Source: Delphinapterus leucas
Lineage: Eukaryota; Chordata; Mammalia; Artiodactyla; Monodontidae
Reading direction: 5' to 3'
Assembly (NCBI RefSeq): GCF_002288925.2
Contig: NW_022098076.1
Coordinates: 75,345,873 to 75,409,872 of the forward strand
Length of the DNA stretch: 64,000 bases
Part shown: positions 1-10,985 of the stretch, one piece after another
How positions within the stretch are numbered: position 1 is the first letter of the stretch
How the letters are laid out: each line of letters opens with the position of its first letter
Made by a program: the position numbers and the translations under genes
Notes under the pieces: model-generated
The model's database searches: none
What the model was told of the DNA's origin: nothing
The model's input: only the letters and a program-made list of their open reading frames with translations

Positions 1-1587
1 CCGTTCTGTCACATATATTACGAAACATGGATAGAAGTAACCTCAGAAATCCTTTAGTTTAACACTCCCATTTTACAGATTAAACTCTCTGGAGAAAGGA
101 AGTGACTCATCAAGTTCTCATGGTTGTACCCCTGATTTTTCCAGTGACTCACTAAGATTTATTGAGTTAGATCACTTATAGTTCTTGTATATCACCCTGC
201 CTTCTAAACTGACCAAGATTTGTTATCATAGAGTCCTTCCTATGAAAAAAATAATGTTAGAAAAATATAATTTTTTTTTAGACTTCTCTGTCTTTTGCCC
301 TTTTCTACCCAAGAATTCTTTTTAACTAGAGAGTAGAAGAAGAAAGCACTGAGGAGGACAGATCAGTGTTACAAACATTTCTATAGATGTTCTCCTCTTT
401 AGAGAAAGTGAACTAGACACGGTGACCCTCAGAAGTCTTTGCAAGCCTGATGGAAATTTCTTGGATTTCATAATTTTTTACTTAATAAAACTTTCGATAG
501 TCTTTGTATGTTATGTAGATGGTTTCTTGGCTGCTGTTTTCTGTGATGGATGAGGGCTACTCTAAGAAGCTGTTAATTGTGTATTGACTCTGGCTGGGAG
601 GCTATTTGAAGGCTGCTACGTTGATCTGATGTATATTTGCATCTGTTTTTCATGCCTTTCCAAAATGGAATTTCATTTGTTTCCTCCTTTGTCACGAGGA
701 GGAGAATGGCAAAACCAAAAATGAAGAATCATGATGAACAGAAAGCACACTTGTCTACCAGCTTTTATAGATAGGCTTCTTATGCCTAACTTATTCTGGG
801 AAAAAAAGTATTATTAGTACAAGAAGGGAAAAAGCTAGGTTGAGGAATCAATAATAGAAGTCAATTGGAAGAGAAAAAAAAATAAAAAAGAATAGAGTAA
901 GGGGTAGGGAAGCCATCAAAGTGCATCACTTACTAATAGATGGTTCCAGACTTCCTCTCTCAAGGAAGATTGGCACATGTGGAAAATCTGCTTGTCCATT
1001 TGTGTACTGCAGAGAAGGGAGGAAAGGTCCCAGAATCCCTAAAGGGGAAAATTCAGGGGAGAAGTAAAGCAGGTGTTTCCTGCTACCTGTGCCTCAGAGA
1101 AGAGCTCAGAGCCCTGGGAGGGAGTTTCCCACAGAGGCTTAAATCACAGGAAGCCATACTTTTCTACCAGCCTTAATTCAGAGGTCAGACACATCCACCA
1201 TTACCTCCCAGACTTCCTCTCTCTGTCTCTCTCAATCTCTGACAGAAGGTCCCTAGCTTCAAACTAGGAAAAAGCCAATGCAGATGTATCATATAGACAG
1301 TTTTTCTATCCTCCTTTCTCAGGCTATCTGCTTTCTTGGGTTTATTTATCTATGTCGATCTTTATTGTGCCATTTCTTCACCTAAAATAAAAATGAAAAC
1401 AAAAGGTAAAAAGAAATATCCAAGTGAAATATTACCTTGAACTTTCACACCATGATGCTAAAAGGTACACGGTCATTTAGCCCTACAAAATAGGTTCTTT
1501 ACTCCTCTTAAAAATAACTTTGAAAACCAACATTCATGGGAAGCAAATTGTAACATTTATATTAATATGTCAGCTACATCTTTTAAA
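1..1587. other. unique noncoding DNA
   Basis: AT-rich sequence with no recognised repeat, exon or RNA. Two overlapping open frames near 940-1267 are under 80 codons, have no domain I know and show no splice context, so I treat them as chance. Confidence 0.5.
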
Positions 1588-1667
1588 TTCTCTCTCGTCT
1601 CTGCTCTCTCTTTATCTCTCTCTGTCTCTGTAGCTCTCTCTCTCTCTCTCTTTTTCTCTTCCCTCTA
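1588..1667. repeat. (TC)n-rich simple repeat
   Basis: Imperfect TC/CTCT repeat interrupted by TG and TTT. It is a pyrimidine-rich microsatellite with no coding content. Confidence 0.85.
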
Positions 1668-1795
1668 ACAGTGAAGTATCCAGAAGAGTAATACAACTGG
1701 GAATGGTGCATGTGTGCACGTGTATATGCCGTGCATCTAAATGTTGGAAAGCAGCGAAAAGATTTTTAAATATATTATTTGTATATTTTAGATTA

Positions 1796-1909
1796 AAGGA
1801 GAGTAAAAACGGGAAAAAGAAGGAGAGGGAAGAAGAAGTGTGAAGCGAATAAGGAAGGGAAAAGATGAAAGAAGGAGAGAAGGAAAGGAGAGAGGAAAAG
1901 AAAGATGGA
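1796..1909. repeat. purine-rich (GGAA/GAAA) low-complexity tract
   Basis: About 115 bases that are nearly all A and G on the plus strand, built from GGAA, GAAA and GAGA words with few pyrimidines. It lies roughly 200 bases upstream of the promoter-like block at 2.1 kb. Such tracts can adopt triplex DNA or gather ETS-type GGAA sites, but neither is shown here. Confidence 0.75.
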
Positions 1910-2090
1910 TGAGTTGGGACACTTAACTACAAAGCGAAAATGCCATATATCATGCAGATGTATTGTCTACAGCAGACCAAACATCAGGCTTTTGGGAAAC
2001 ATTTGGAAGATACAATGCTCCTTTCACTGCACAGACAACTGTTGACAGTGCTATCGCCTCTTTCTCTATGTGTATGTGTCTATCCCTTTC

Positions 2091-2345
2091 AAGCCTTTTT
2101 GTGGTCAAATTATAAAGGCCTGTTCAGTGGGTGGGGTGACGTCACACTGACCACAAAAGCTTATATTTCCTGCTACTAAATACACAGCCCCTGCTAACGA
2201 AGTGGTCATTACAGAGCGAGCTTGTTCTGCCGAGGTCACCCCGAGTGGGGATAAAGGCAGGGGGAGGGGCCCAGTTGAGAGAGCAGAGCCATTATTCCCA
2301 AATGTGTCTGTCGCCTGCTGATCCTCATCTTGTTAGAACCGAAAG
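2091..2345 (+). promoter_or_regulatory. candidate promoter/enhancer block with CRE, TATA-like and RUNX-type motifs
   Basis: Seen directly: TATAAAGG at 2111-2118; the palindromic CRE TGACGTCA at 2137-2144; TGTGGTCA at 2100-2107 and its exact complement TGACCACA at 2148-2155 (RUNX-type); a nuclear-receptor half-site AGGTCA at 2233-2238; a second TATA-like GATAAAGG at 2250-2257, followed by a G-rich KLF/SP-like run. The two RUNX-type sites belong to longer inverted arms (2091-2107 and 2148-2162) around the CRE. The density exceeds anything else in the window and no repeat explains it. If it is a promoter, transcription would probably run rightwards from about 2280, but I recognise no first exon. 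It could equally be an enhancer or a chance cluster. Confidence 0.4.
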
Positions 2346-2439
2346 ATGAAAATAGAAGTCCCTTTGTGCTTCCTCCAGACCTTTGTCTCTAAGGATGCTG
2401 GGGTATACTGGGACGCAACATGGTGGAGAGAAAGGAATA

Positions 2440-2600
2440 GACAAAATCCAGGTCTGATTCCAATCTCCTCATTTATATGCTGAGTGATTTTACCTCTTCA
2501 GGTCTAATCATTACAATCCCCATTTTACCAAAGAGGAAAGAGCCTCACATAGGAATCAAATGAGATCATGCATTTTAAAGCAGTCACAATTGGTTTTATT
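2440..2600 (+). repeat. MIR-like SINE fragment
   Basis: Contains the decayed MIR order: control of a CTCTTCAGG-like word, a CCCCATTTTAC-like word, then AAATGAGATCATGCATTTTAAAG. This resembles the 'TCTGTAAAATGGGGATAA... AAATGAGATAATGCATGTAAAG' part of MIR. It is heavily diverged and the ends are approximate. Confidence 0.45.
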
Positions 2601-4643
2601 TTTAGGGTGTCATTCGAATCTTAATATCATTTCTTTGGTCCTCCCACCCACCTTCCTTGTGATAAATAGGAACTGCAGTTCTCTCTTCTGAGAGGAGAGA
2701 GTAAAGGGTAGGTTTTATTTTTGCAAATTTTATTTTATCTATTTATTTTTTCAGAGGTCACAGTAAAGACAATTTTTTTCAATGACGGAAACTAAATAAA
2801 CTTACATGGTAAAAAGAAGACTTAGCAAGCTGAGGAAAGAAAGCCACACCAATGACTAGGGGGACAAAGGGATAAGGGAGGATCCAGGTGAGATCTCAAG
2901 GAAGAAGTAGCATTTGCTTGGGAATAGTGCATAAGAGTATGGCGGGCAGAGATGGAAAAAGGGTGATTATCATCATGGATCATGCCATGAACTCCTAGGT
3001 ACCCCCTAACATTAAACCAGAGTGATTTGAGGGCTTATGCCATAAGTCTTTGGCAACCCAAACCTCAGATGAAATGAAGCTGTATGAATGCCTCTTTTGA
3101 GTATTTCATGTAATCAGGTTAATTTCAACATTGAGAGAAGTGGAAAACCACTGCTCAGCCAAGACCATACAGAATTTTCCTACTCTCAGTTCTGAGCTTT
3201 TGACAAAGCAGGACTCAAATTCCCTACATTTTTCTTTCTTTTCTTTTTTTTTTTTGCCCTTTTTGTGAAGGACTATTACACATAGGGCCTCAAACCCAAT
3301 GAGGACTTTGGAATGAGTCCACATGACATTCAGTGAAAGGAAACTTTTGCCATTATCAATATAATTTAGGTGGTCTGGACAACCAGTCTGGATGTTCCAG
3401 CTGCTGACAAGTTCCTGTAGGCCAGAGTTGTCCAAGTTTGTTCTCTATATAAACCAGAAAAATCGGAAAATTGCCATGTTCCTCTGGGCCATGTGTGCCA
3501 CCCGGCCCTTATTGGGGCACACTTTCTGCCAGGGCCACCAGCTAACTTTAAGGGCCTCCAGTAGGCCCAAGGCCAGGCAGTTCATCTGATCCGAGGCTAT
3601 GGCTGGGTTGGCACTTCTGAGTTATTCCCCACAAGCTGCCACCCCCCTGGCTCAGCCATAAAGCCTTAGCTCCATTAATCATCCTTTTCCTGGAGCACAC
3701 TAGACGAACTCCTAGCTTGGAGTAGAGCTATCATTTTCATTTCCTAATTTTAAAATGTGTGTGTTTGGTAACAGGGAAGACAGGCCAGAAAGGCAGCTTC
3801 AAAGTCCCGCCATAGGGAAAAAAATGCAGAGAGAAGGTCCTGGGATATTTTCTTCTGAACTCACCTCCCCTGTAATGCTGGGGAGTGTGCCAGAAGATGA
3901 GGTCTATGCTGGGAGAGGAGCCTTGCAAAGGGGATGTCACCATCAATTTGGGGTTGGTTTAGCTGTTAAAGGTAGAGCTCTGAAAACAAAACTGAAGGAG
4001 TCAAGATAGAATTTCAAGTGCCATGTTAAGCTAACGAGAGTCAAGAAACAGAGAATATGCAGACATTGGTGGCCAGAACTTAGAAAAATATAAAATAACG
4101 AGAAAAAACAAGCAAGTTGATCAAAGCCAAGTCAAGTAGCCAAGATATCTTTCACAGGCTCAATATACCTGACACTATAAGGGACCTAAAAACTGAGGCA
4201 CTGGCATAGATAGATCAATTCCAGGAAAAGCAAGATTCCGGGGGAGAAAAGTTGGGATGAAACCAGAAAGCAAATAGTGAGAGTTCTCATTGGTCCATGA
4301 TGGAGTAAAGGAGACAGAGACTGGGTCAAATGTTAGAAGGACAGCAGAAGTAAGAGGATCAAGCTCAGGAAGGTTCTGACACAGTAAAAAATGGAAGTCA
4401 TGCATCCAGAACTCCAGATGTAGATAAGTAGTGAATTTCAACTGGCTCCGCCGAAAACCACGTCTATGGCTAGAGACTCCTTTCACAAGGATTAATTGCT
4501 GTTGAAGGTATTCACTGCTTCCAAAGAGCTAAACCCTACCTGAGGTGGGGGAAAAAAAATGACCCTCTCCTATCTTTCCTGCTATAGCAAGAAGCTCAGG
4601 TTTAACCAAACAAGTAATTCATTTCTGTGAAAAAAATCTGAGT
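2601..4643. other. unique noncoding DNA
   Basis: No recognised repeat or gene. A GC-richer part (about 3470-3730) holds several GCC/GGCC words and a symmetric CCCTTATTGGGG near 3507, and reads like constrained noncoding DNA, but I cannot test conservation. Open frames of 65-109 codons on both strands carry no recognisable domain. A T-run at 3242-3255 is simple sequence. Confidence 0.5.
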
Positions 4644-4741
4644 TATTTTATTTATCAATCTATCTGTCAACCTCTATCTACCTGTCATCTATCTACCCAT
4701 CATCTACCTATCATCTATCTACCTGTCATCCACCTATCTAG
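4644..4741. repeat. (CTAT/CATC)n tetranucleotide microsatellite
   Basis: Imperfect CTAT, CTAC, CATC and CTGT tetranucleotides over about 95 bases, with variants mixed in so that the longest pure run is short. Probably an old microsatellite with reduced mutability. Confidence 0.85.
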
Positions 4742-6458
4742 TTATTTTTATGGATAAGTATTTTTATGGATCTCATACCTAATTATGATACCAAAGGAGT
4801 CGTTTTCCACACAATAGTCAACATAATTGTTGAAAAGTGAAAAACTCAGGCCTTCAGCCTAGGGTTTGATCCCCATGATTCCAAGCAACCTACTTGACTG
4901 ATTATTTTCCCTGTGCTGATTCACATTTGGCTGGGTTAACTTGATTGACTGTGTTGTAGACACTCATTCATAGACCCAAACCATCTGTTGGTTGATGTTG
5001 CTCAGACAAACCTACAACTTAATTGGCTGGATTTTTGCCTTTTTCAAATGGAGTGATGACATTGTAGAGACTCTGTATTTGTGAGAGGCTTTTCAGTGTA
5101 TCTGTAGCTTAAGACTATTTTTTTCTGAAACCTTGTAAAGTACAGAGCACTTCAGGAACAGAGACAATATGTTGGGTGATGTCTAGCGCAAATCTCACAG
5201 TCTGGAGAAAATCTTGGGCCAAACACGAACCTCGTCAGATGTCAGGCTTCCCGAAAGTAGATGCAGAAGTCTCCATTTGTCTCACTCCTGCTGTTTGCCC
5301 CTGATAATCACCATGTTACCCATGTTGTTTTCAAAACTCACAGCCTAAAGAACCACCTCACTTTTTCTTAGAACTTTGGTGGTAGACCTTACTTCTTTTT
5401 ATTTATTTCAAATTGCATGTGAATTCTCCCACATTTAGGGTAACCCAAGCTTAGCATCTTGTTTCGTAGCCAATCTCTGTACATCATCCATGATTACATA
5501 CTGTGTCTCAGGCAAAGGTTTAGGACATACACCTGAGGCGGCCATCTACAATTGCCAGAGTCAGTGTAATGTCAGTACTTACCCTTGCTTTATATTTTGG
5601 GTGAGAAGTAGAGCTAGGTCCACGTAGTAGTCTAGTGCCCTCTTGTGGCTTTCAAACTAAGAGCTTAAGTTCCTTTGTAGAATTAGAGCAATTTGTGGAA
5701 TCACAGGTTTAGAGAAGGCCATTGTGAAGTTAACTCATACTTTCTGTCTTCTGCCCTCATCCTGCAAAGCACAATAAGTGTTGGTAGACCCATTCTATTC
5801 TGAGCTAAGAAGAACCCTTTGGAGTGTGTGTTGGACTTTAAAAGGGACCTTTGAACTTAGTACACTGTGGAAGCATCGTGCATGACCAGTAATTGTTGAT
5901 TGAAGTCCCTTCACCAACCTGGTAATACCTGCCAATTTTTCCATTTACTCTTATGCTTATTCATTTCAAATAATTTGGTATTCTTAATCTGAAAGAAATT
6001 ATGAGAATTATGAGAGATGTAAAAAGTAACCTGAAAAATATGAAGATTTGTCATGTGAACAGATCAGATATTCTACACAGCTCCAGAGGGACATAAGTAA
6101 AGATTATAGATATTGGTTTACTATAAGGAAGAATTTTTTAATACTTGCAAATGTATGACGCTGGATCATGTCTGGGGATAAGTTTCCATTCCTTGAAACA
6201 GTTTAGGAGACGTGGTTTAAGTCGATATGAAAACTTTACAGGGGATTTTCTCCACTGGACTAGATGATCTTTAACAAAAATTTTAGATTTTTAGAATTTA
6301 AAGAGTCCACAAATATATCCAAGAAAGATACAGCTTCCTTTGACTACTCAAATAATTCTCATAGTTAAGAGGTCCTTTAATGTTCAATATGGAACCTTCT
6401 CAATATATAGCAAGTTCATACCTACATCACTCTTTCTAGGAAATCAAACTGTATGTGA

Positions 6459-6460
<2 letters not shown>
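4742..6460. other. unique noncoding DNA
   Basis: I see no repeat family, exon or RNA gene here. Composition is ordinary for mammalian intergenic DNA and no long open frame is present. Confidence 0.5.
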
Positions 6461-6499
<39 letters not shown>

Positions 6500-6512
6500 C
6501 AAGTGTGTGTTT
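6461..6512. repeat. (TG)n microsatellite
   Basis: A pure GT run at 6461-6496 followed by an interrupted tail. The length suggests it may be polymorphic. Open frames through it encode only alternating Cys-Val and are artefacts. Confidence 0.95.
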
Positions 6513-6807
6513 ATCCAAACCCATTCTCATAAACTACCTGGTTCTGATTTTCTAGATTGTAGTAAATCTTTTATGTTTTCTTCCAAATCTGACATCCTGT
6601 CACTTAACTGCTTTTTGTTTTTAGCAAACCTTTTACATTTGTGCCTAATTGTGTGTGATGATAATTTACATATTAGAGAAAAATATTTACATTTACTTGA
6701 CTCTGGTCAAGCAAACATATAACATAATATAATGAATATATTAATACATATATATTAAAGCAGTGGCTCATCCATAGCATAGCCAAAAGATAAGAGTAAA
6801 AAATTTA

Positions 6808-7013
6808 GGGCTTCCCTGGTGGCGCAGTCATTGAGAGTCCGCCTGCCGATGCAGGGGACACGGGTTCGTGCCCCGGTCCGGGAAAATCCCACATGCCGCG
6901 AAGCGGCTGGGCCCGTGAGCCATGGCCGCTGAGCCTGCGCGTCCGGAGCCTGTGCTCCGCAGCAGGAGAGGCCACAGCAGTGAGAGGCCCGTGTACCAAA
7001 AAAAAAAAAAAAA
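6808..7013 (+). mobile_element. CHR-2-type SINE (cetacean tRNA-derived)
   Basis: Starts with GGGCTTCCCTGGTGGCGCAG and runs through GCCTGCCGATGCAGGGG, GGGTTCGTGCCCC (RNA polymerase III B-box-like) and GGAGCCTGTGCTCCGCAGC to GAGAGGCCCGTGTACC and a poly-A tail at about 6998-7013. The promoter half is tRNA-derived. SINEs of this type are known from cetaceans and close relatives and are the main evidence for the organism. Full length and little diverged. The flanks are A/T-rich, so the target-site duplication is not clear. Frames read through it on either strand are spurious. Confidence 0.93.
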
Positions 7014-8119
7014 TTAACTTGAGAAGATTATTCCTGAAAGATAAGAGTTTGATTTTGTTACCCCACATTACAGGGACAATGGAAGTCATCATCCCTCTCT
7101 AGTTCATATTGACTTAACAGAGGGCAGAGGACATGATTATGCATAATCTCTTACTCTTTTAAAGAGGTAGATTTATTTTAGAGGTATTGATTGAGTTGGA
7201 TTTTTGTTGCTGCTGTTGTTTATTTTTCATGTTTAGTCAATGAAATGTTCTCTGTATTTTTGTCTGTACCCTAAACATCAGAGAGGGGAAACAGCTAATT
7301 CATCACATCTTGCAAAGGGCCAACATCAGATTAAAACTAGAAGCCACTGAGTCTTAATCCTTTGGACCTATAGTTTGAAGGGAGGTTAGAGAGCTGCCTC
7401 CCCCTTGTGCCTGCTCTCTCCCAAAGACCTCATCACACTCACTACATTGGAATTAAGGGGAGAGGACTGAGTGTTTTCCAGGATAAAAAGTTAATCCATC
7501 CTTGCTGGGCCAAAACTCCAAAGGTTTGGGGGTTTGCACAAATTTCAGGTCCAGGACTCAAACTGGTTTGAGATTTCTCTCTCTTCTTCCTTACAGTAGT
7601 CCACCTACCTAACATCCTGACAAAGGAGCCAATGGCCCATGTCACAGACCTTGCTGACAGCCCTGGGCTTAATAGAGGAATTCTCATCCCTTCCCATCTT
7701 CATGGGAGAGACACACTGGATTGTCACCAGCCTGTGAAATAAACCACCCACCTGGTTCATGGAATCATTTCAAGGCCAGAAAAGCCAGCTTTACTCAACT
7801 GTGCCATATGGGAGAAAAGAAACAGTGTTTTTCCTCCATATGGATTCGTCACACATTAATAAGAGGCATTTGCTCTCTGTATCAGCCAAAATCCTTGATT
7901 CCTAAAACACATGAGAAGACGTGCTTGGCTTAACTTGCCAGGGAATTGGATATGCACTTTATAAAGTGAATCAAAACTAATGCTGTGTTGGGCCATTCTG
8001 TCCCTACCTCATTGGAGAGACATCCCTGCAAATGGACAGCTAATCCCTTTAATGAGCAAAATACCCCAAGGCTTTTCTGGGGGAGGAGGCCAGTGTTTAA
8101 CTACCTCTTCCTGCACAGA
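7014..8119. other. unique noncoding DNA
   Basis: No repeat or gene recognised. Short open frames (81 codons minus at 7442-7687; 70 and 65 codons plus at 7721-7933 and 7985-8182) have no recognisable domain. Confidence 0.5.
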
Positions 8120-8265
8120 ATTTTAGAGCAGAAAAGGATCTCAGAGCTCATCAAACTCCCTCCCACATCATTTTCCATGTGAAAACTGACGCCCAGAGAA
8201 GGGAAGAGACTTATGCAAGACCGCTCAAGCTGCGTTGTAGGATCTAGGATCATATCCAGGTCTCT
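8120..8265 (+). repeat. old SINE-like repeat (MIR/MIR3 type)
   Basis: The order 'TTAGAGCAGAAAAGGATCTCAGAG', 'CATTTTCCATGTGAAAACTGA', 'GCCCAGAGAAGGGAAGAGACTTATGCAAGA', 'AGGTCTC' resembles a widespread ancient core ('gagctcatc... tttacagatgaggaaactga ggcccagagag... cttgccc... aggtctcc'). Very diverged and family assignment is tentative. Confidence 0.4.
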
Positions 8266-8410
8266 TCACTCTTAATTCTCTCCTCATGGGTCACAGTTCA
8301 TTTTATCCTTTCTTTCTTCTGATAATTCCCTTAAAGTGCATTTGCTGCTGGTTTTTTTTCTTTTGTTTTTCCTCCAGACTCTGACCCACTGCTCACAGAT
8401 TCGATGAATA

Positions 8411-8428
8411 AAGAATTATGATTTCCTT
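8411..8428. repeat. 5' target-site duplication of the SINE at 8429
   Basis: 18 bases identical to 8636-8653 and directly flanking the SINE. Confidence 0.95.
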
Positions 8429-8635
8429 GGGCTTCCCTGGTGGCGCAGTGGTTGAAAGTCCACTTGCCGATGCAAGGGACACGGGTTCATGCCCCGGTCC
8501 GGGAAGATCCCACATGCTGCAGAGCGGCTGGGCCCGTGAGCCACGGCCGCTGAGCCTGCGCGTCCGGAGCCTGTGCTCCACAATGGGAGAGGCCACAGCA
8601 GTGAGAGGCCTGCGTATCACAAAAAAAAAAAAAAA
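8429..8635 (+). mobile_element. CHR-2-type SINE with perfect 18-bp target-site duplication
   Basis: Same structure as the copy at 6808: GGGCTTCCCTGGTGGCGCAG head, tRNA-like promoter, GAGAGGCC-type end and a poly-A tail. It is flanked by identical 18-mers (aagaattatgatttcctt) at 8411-8428 and 8636-8653, the product of L1-type target-primed insertion. The perfect duplication and intact body argue for a fairly recent insertion, so this site should be a clean presence/absence marker among whales. Confidence 0.96.
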
Positions 8636-8653
8636 AAGAATTATGATTTCCTT
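8636..8653. repeat. 3' target-site duplication of the SINE at 8429
   Basis: Exact match to 8411-8428, immediately after the poly-A tail. Confidence 0.95.
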
Positions 8654-10549
8654 ACTGACTTTCCCTCAGTGATAACATTTCTTTGATGATTCTGTTCTTT
8701 TCTTAGCTGCCACTATCTTTATTCATCACTGTGAAGTGAAATATGAGACAGTGGGATAAAGCCCAGCATGAGTATTAGAGACCTGCATCCTGGCCACAGG
8801 TTCTTCATCAGATAATACAATAAGGTCATGCCTTTTGACCAACAACAGAAAGAACAAATTTCCAAGTTGGGTGCTCCACTGTTGGCTCTTTTCTTTGTTT
8901 CCTGTATGTATGGAAAGTATGATATCCTTCAAAAAGTCATGTTAGAAGAGCAAAATGAGTCAAGGAGAGATCGATATGCAGCTTTCATGGCTATGGTGTT
9001 CTCAAGGAAACAAGAAAGAATCTTGCAAAAGTCCCTATCAGGTCTGGTCCCTAAATACTAGCCAGAGCAAACTCCTTTGGAATCAGAGGCTGCCGTATTT
9101 GGACATGCTCCTGAAGCTGTGTTTATACAGAGGGAACTGCCTGTGGATTTACCATAAAACCCTTGATTTGAATCCATTCTGTTATATGTAAGACACTGAC
9201 CCCTGCTTTATTCATAAAATAAAGATATTTCTTTAGGTTGTTGTGATTAAAGGAGATAGACATATAAAACAATTAGCAAGGCCTGTTCAAAATCTGTTAT
9301 CTACATCATCTGGCATTCTTTTCTTCTTTCTAGAGTAATCTAAGCTTAGTGGCTGCTTCATCAGGGCAGTTTTCTTTACTAAGGTACCCAAAATAAATGA
9401 TCTCATAAGAAAAGACTAGTGAGAAGGAAGCCTGAATTCCAATGAATTGTCCCAGAAAGTTCATATCTCAGGAATTATTTCTACTCATCAAGTGTTCCTA
9501 CAGTAACTCCTGTAAGAAGGCTAGTGGAATAGAGAGGTAGGCCATGAAGGCAGGGAAAGAACCATGGCAATGGGTTAATACTATTAATAACTGTTAATAT
9601 TAATAAATATTCCCACAATAGTCTGGGCTGCCTGTTGACATGTGGTGTGTGTATGTGTGTTGCACACACATGAGTATAGGTAGCTGTGTACCTGTGTTTA
9701 TTTCTCACCTGCCTATCTTAAAGTTACTCTTAGAACTGTGTTGTTTTTTTTCTCTTTCCTTGTAACATAGTTGGCTTCCAGTAAATCAAGGTTAGTGACC
9801 ATATTCAGCCTCTAAAAAGAGTTGGATGGGGTAAGTAAGTAAATACAAATGTAAAGTCTTAGGTGCCCAGACAATTAAGAATCTAAAATTAAAAGGCAAA
9901 GGATATAGAACAACATGAAACCAAAGCTCAGCCTTTGGGAGCAGGACCAGATGCCATCATCTCTCCACTTTATTCAGAAATGCTTTGACCTGTGTTCTCA
10001 TAGAATCCCTACTACTCAGGTTCTTCCTCACTCCTACTTCTACCAGGCGTGTGTGTGTGGTTCAATGGGAGAGTACAGCAGGTTCCTGTTTCAAGCTTTG
10101 AGGCCACAGAATCTCTAGTTCTATAAATCAATCTATCCTGAAGGAGGCAGCACTTCCTGTTCCATGTCCCCATGAATGGAGAAACAAAGCAGAGAGTAAA
10201 AGAGAAAGAGAGAAATGCAGCCCAGACTTTGAGGTGGCACCTCTAGTTTTCTTATCTTTTTTTTTTTTTGTCCTTTTCAGGGGCTCACAGACTGTTGAGG
10301 ACATGGTTGATGCTATGTGAATTCACCTATTGAAACAGTTGGTAGATGAAGTAAATAGCTAAAGTATACCAACCAGCTGGTGTCCATCCATGATATCCTA
10401 TCAGCAGATTGTAGCTGTGCTGGTAATTGAGCTCTCACCCAAGTGGTGCTTTAATTTATGAAATAATGACAGCTCCTCATTGGAGTTTTGTCTTAGGAGC
10501 AGAAGAAAGATAAAATTCCAATGCCTCACTTTTCAAGTTATCTCAGTCT
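8654..10549. other. unique noncoding DNA
   Basis: No gene or clear repeat. A TAAT-rich patch at 9570-9612 repeats ATTAATA/GTTAATA words (HNF1/homeodomain-like), and a short interrupted (TG)n lies near 9643-9662. Open frames near 8828-9191 and 9915-10118 are under 80 codons with no recognisable domain. Confidence 0.5.
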
Positions 10550-10625
10550 CTCTCATTTCTGAAAATGAAGCTTGGAGAGGTTAAGTGAGTAACTTGTCCA
10601 AGACCATACCCCTAAGACAGAGCCA
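10550..10625 (+). repeat. MIR-like fragment
   Basis: GAAAATGAAGCTTGGAGAGG, TTAAGTGAGTAACTTG and TCCAAGACCA match the 'gatgaggaaactgaggc... gagaggttaagtaacttgcccaaggtca' core of MIR. Short and diverged. Confidence 0.45.
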
Positions 10626-10825
10626 TCCATCAATGGGCATCCAGAGTTACCTGTCCTATACAAAGATGAGTTAACAATGTGAAACTAGAGCCACTAATTG
10701 AATCAAGACCATGTATAGTTTAGAGGTGGAGTGGAATGGAGAGCTAGTTGTCTAGAATCTGATTTTGAGACATGTTCTGTAGCCAAGAAATGCAGGGGAA
10801 AGACTTGGAGAAACATGGTCTAAAA

Positions 10826-10985
10826 CAGTGTTTCTCAAATGTCAAGGTACATAGGAATCACTTGTAGATTCTGATTCAGTATGGCTGGGGTAGGGCTTGA
10901 ACTTTTGCATTTCCAACAAGCTCCCAAGTCATGCTGAAGCTACCAGTCTGGTAGCTGAAGCTTCCAGACCTTTGAGTAACAGGGG
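10826..10985 (+). mobile_element. MER5-like nonautonomous hAT element
   Basis: Begins CAGTGTTTCTCAAATGTC and contains TAGGAATCACTTGTAGA, GATTCTGATTCAGTATGG and CAAGCTCCCAAGTCATGCTGAAG. These follow the MER5A-type consensus order ('cagtggttctcaa... gaatcacctgggga... agattctgattta... gctcccaggtgatgctga'). The end is decayed. Confidence 0.7.

Noticed and set aside
2346..2450. Possible first coding exon after the promoter-like block (ATG at 2346)
   Set aside because: The frame is short, has no recognisable peptide, and the following donor-like CAGGTCTGA is weak; nothing distinguishes it from chance.
4644..4741. CRISPR-like repeats
   Set aside because: Tetranucleotide microsatellite without unique spacers, in a mammalian genome.
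6808..7013. tRNA gene
   Set aside because: Has tRNA-like A and B boxes, but they belong to the head of a SINE with a poly-A tail; the same holds for the other CHR copies.
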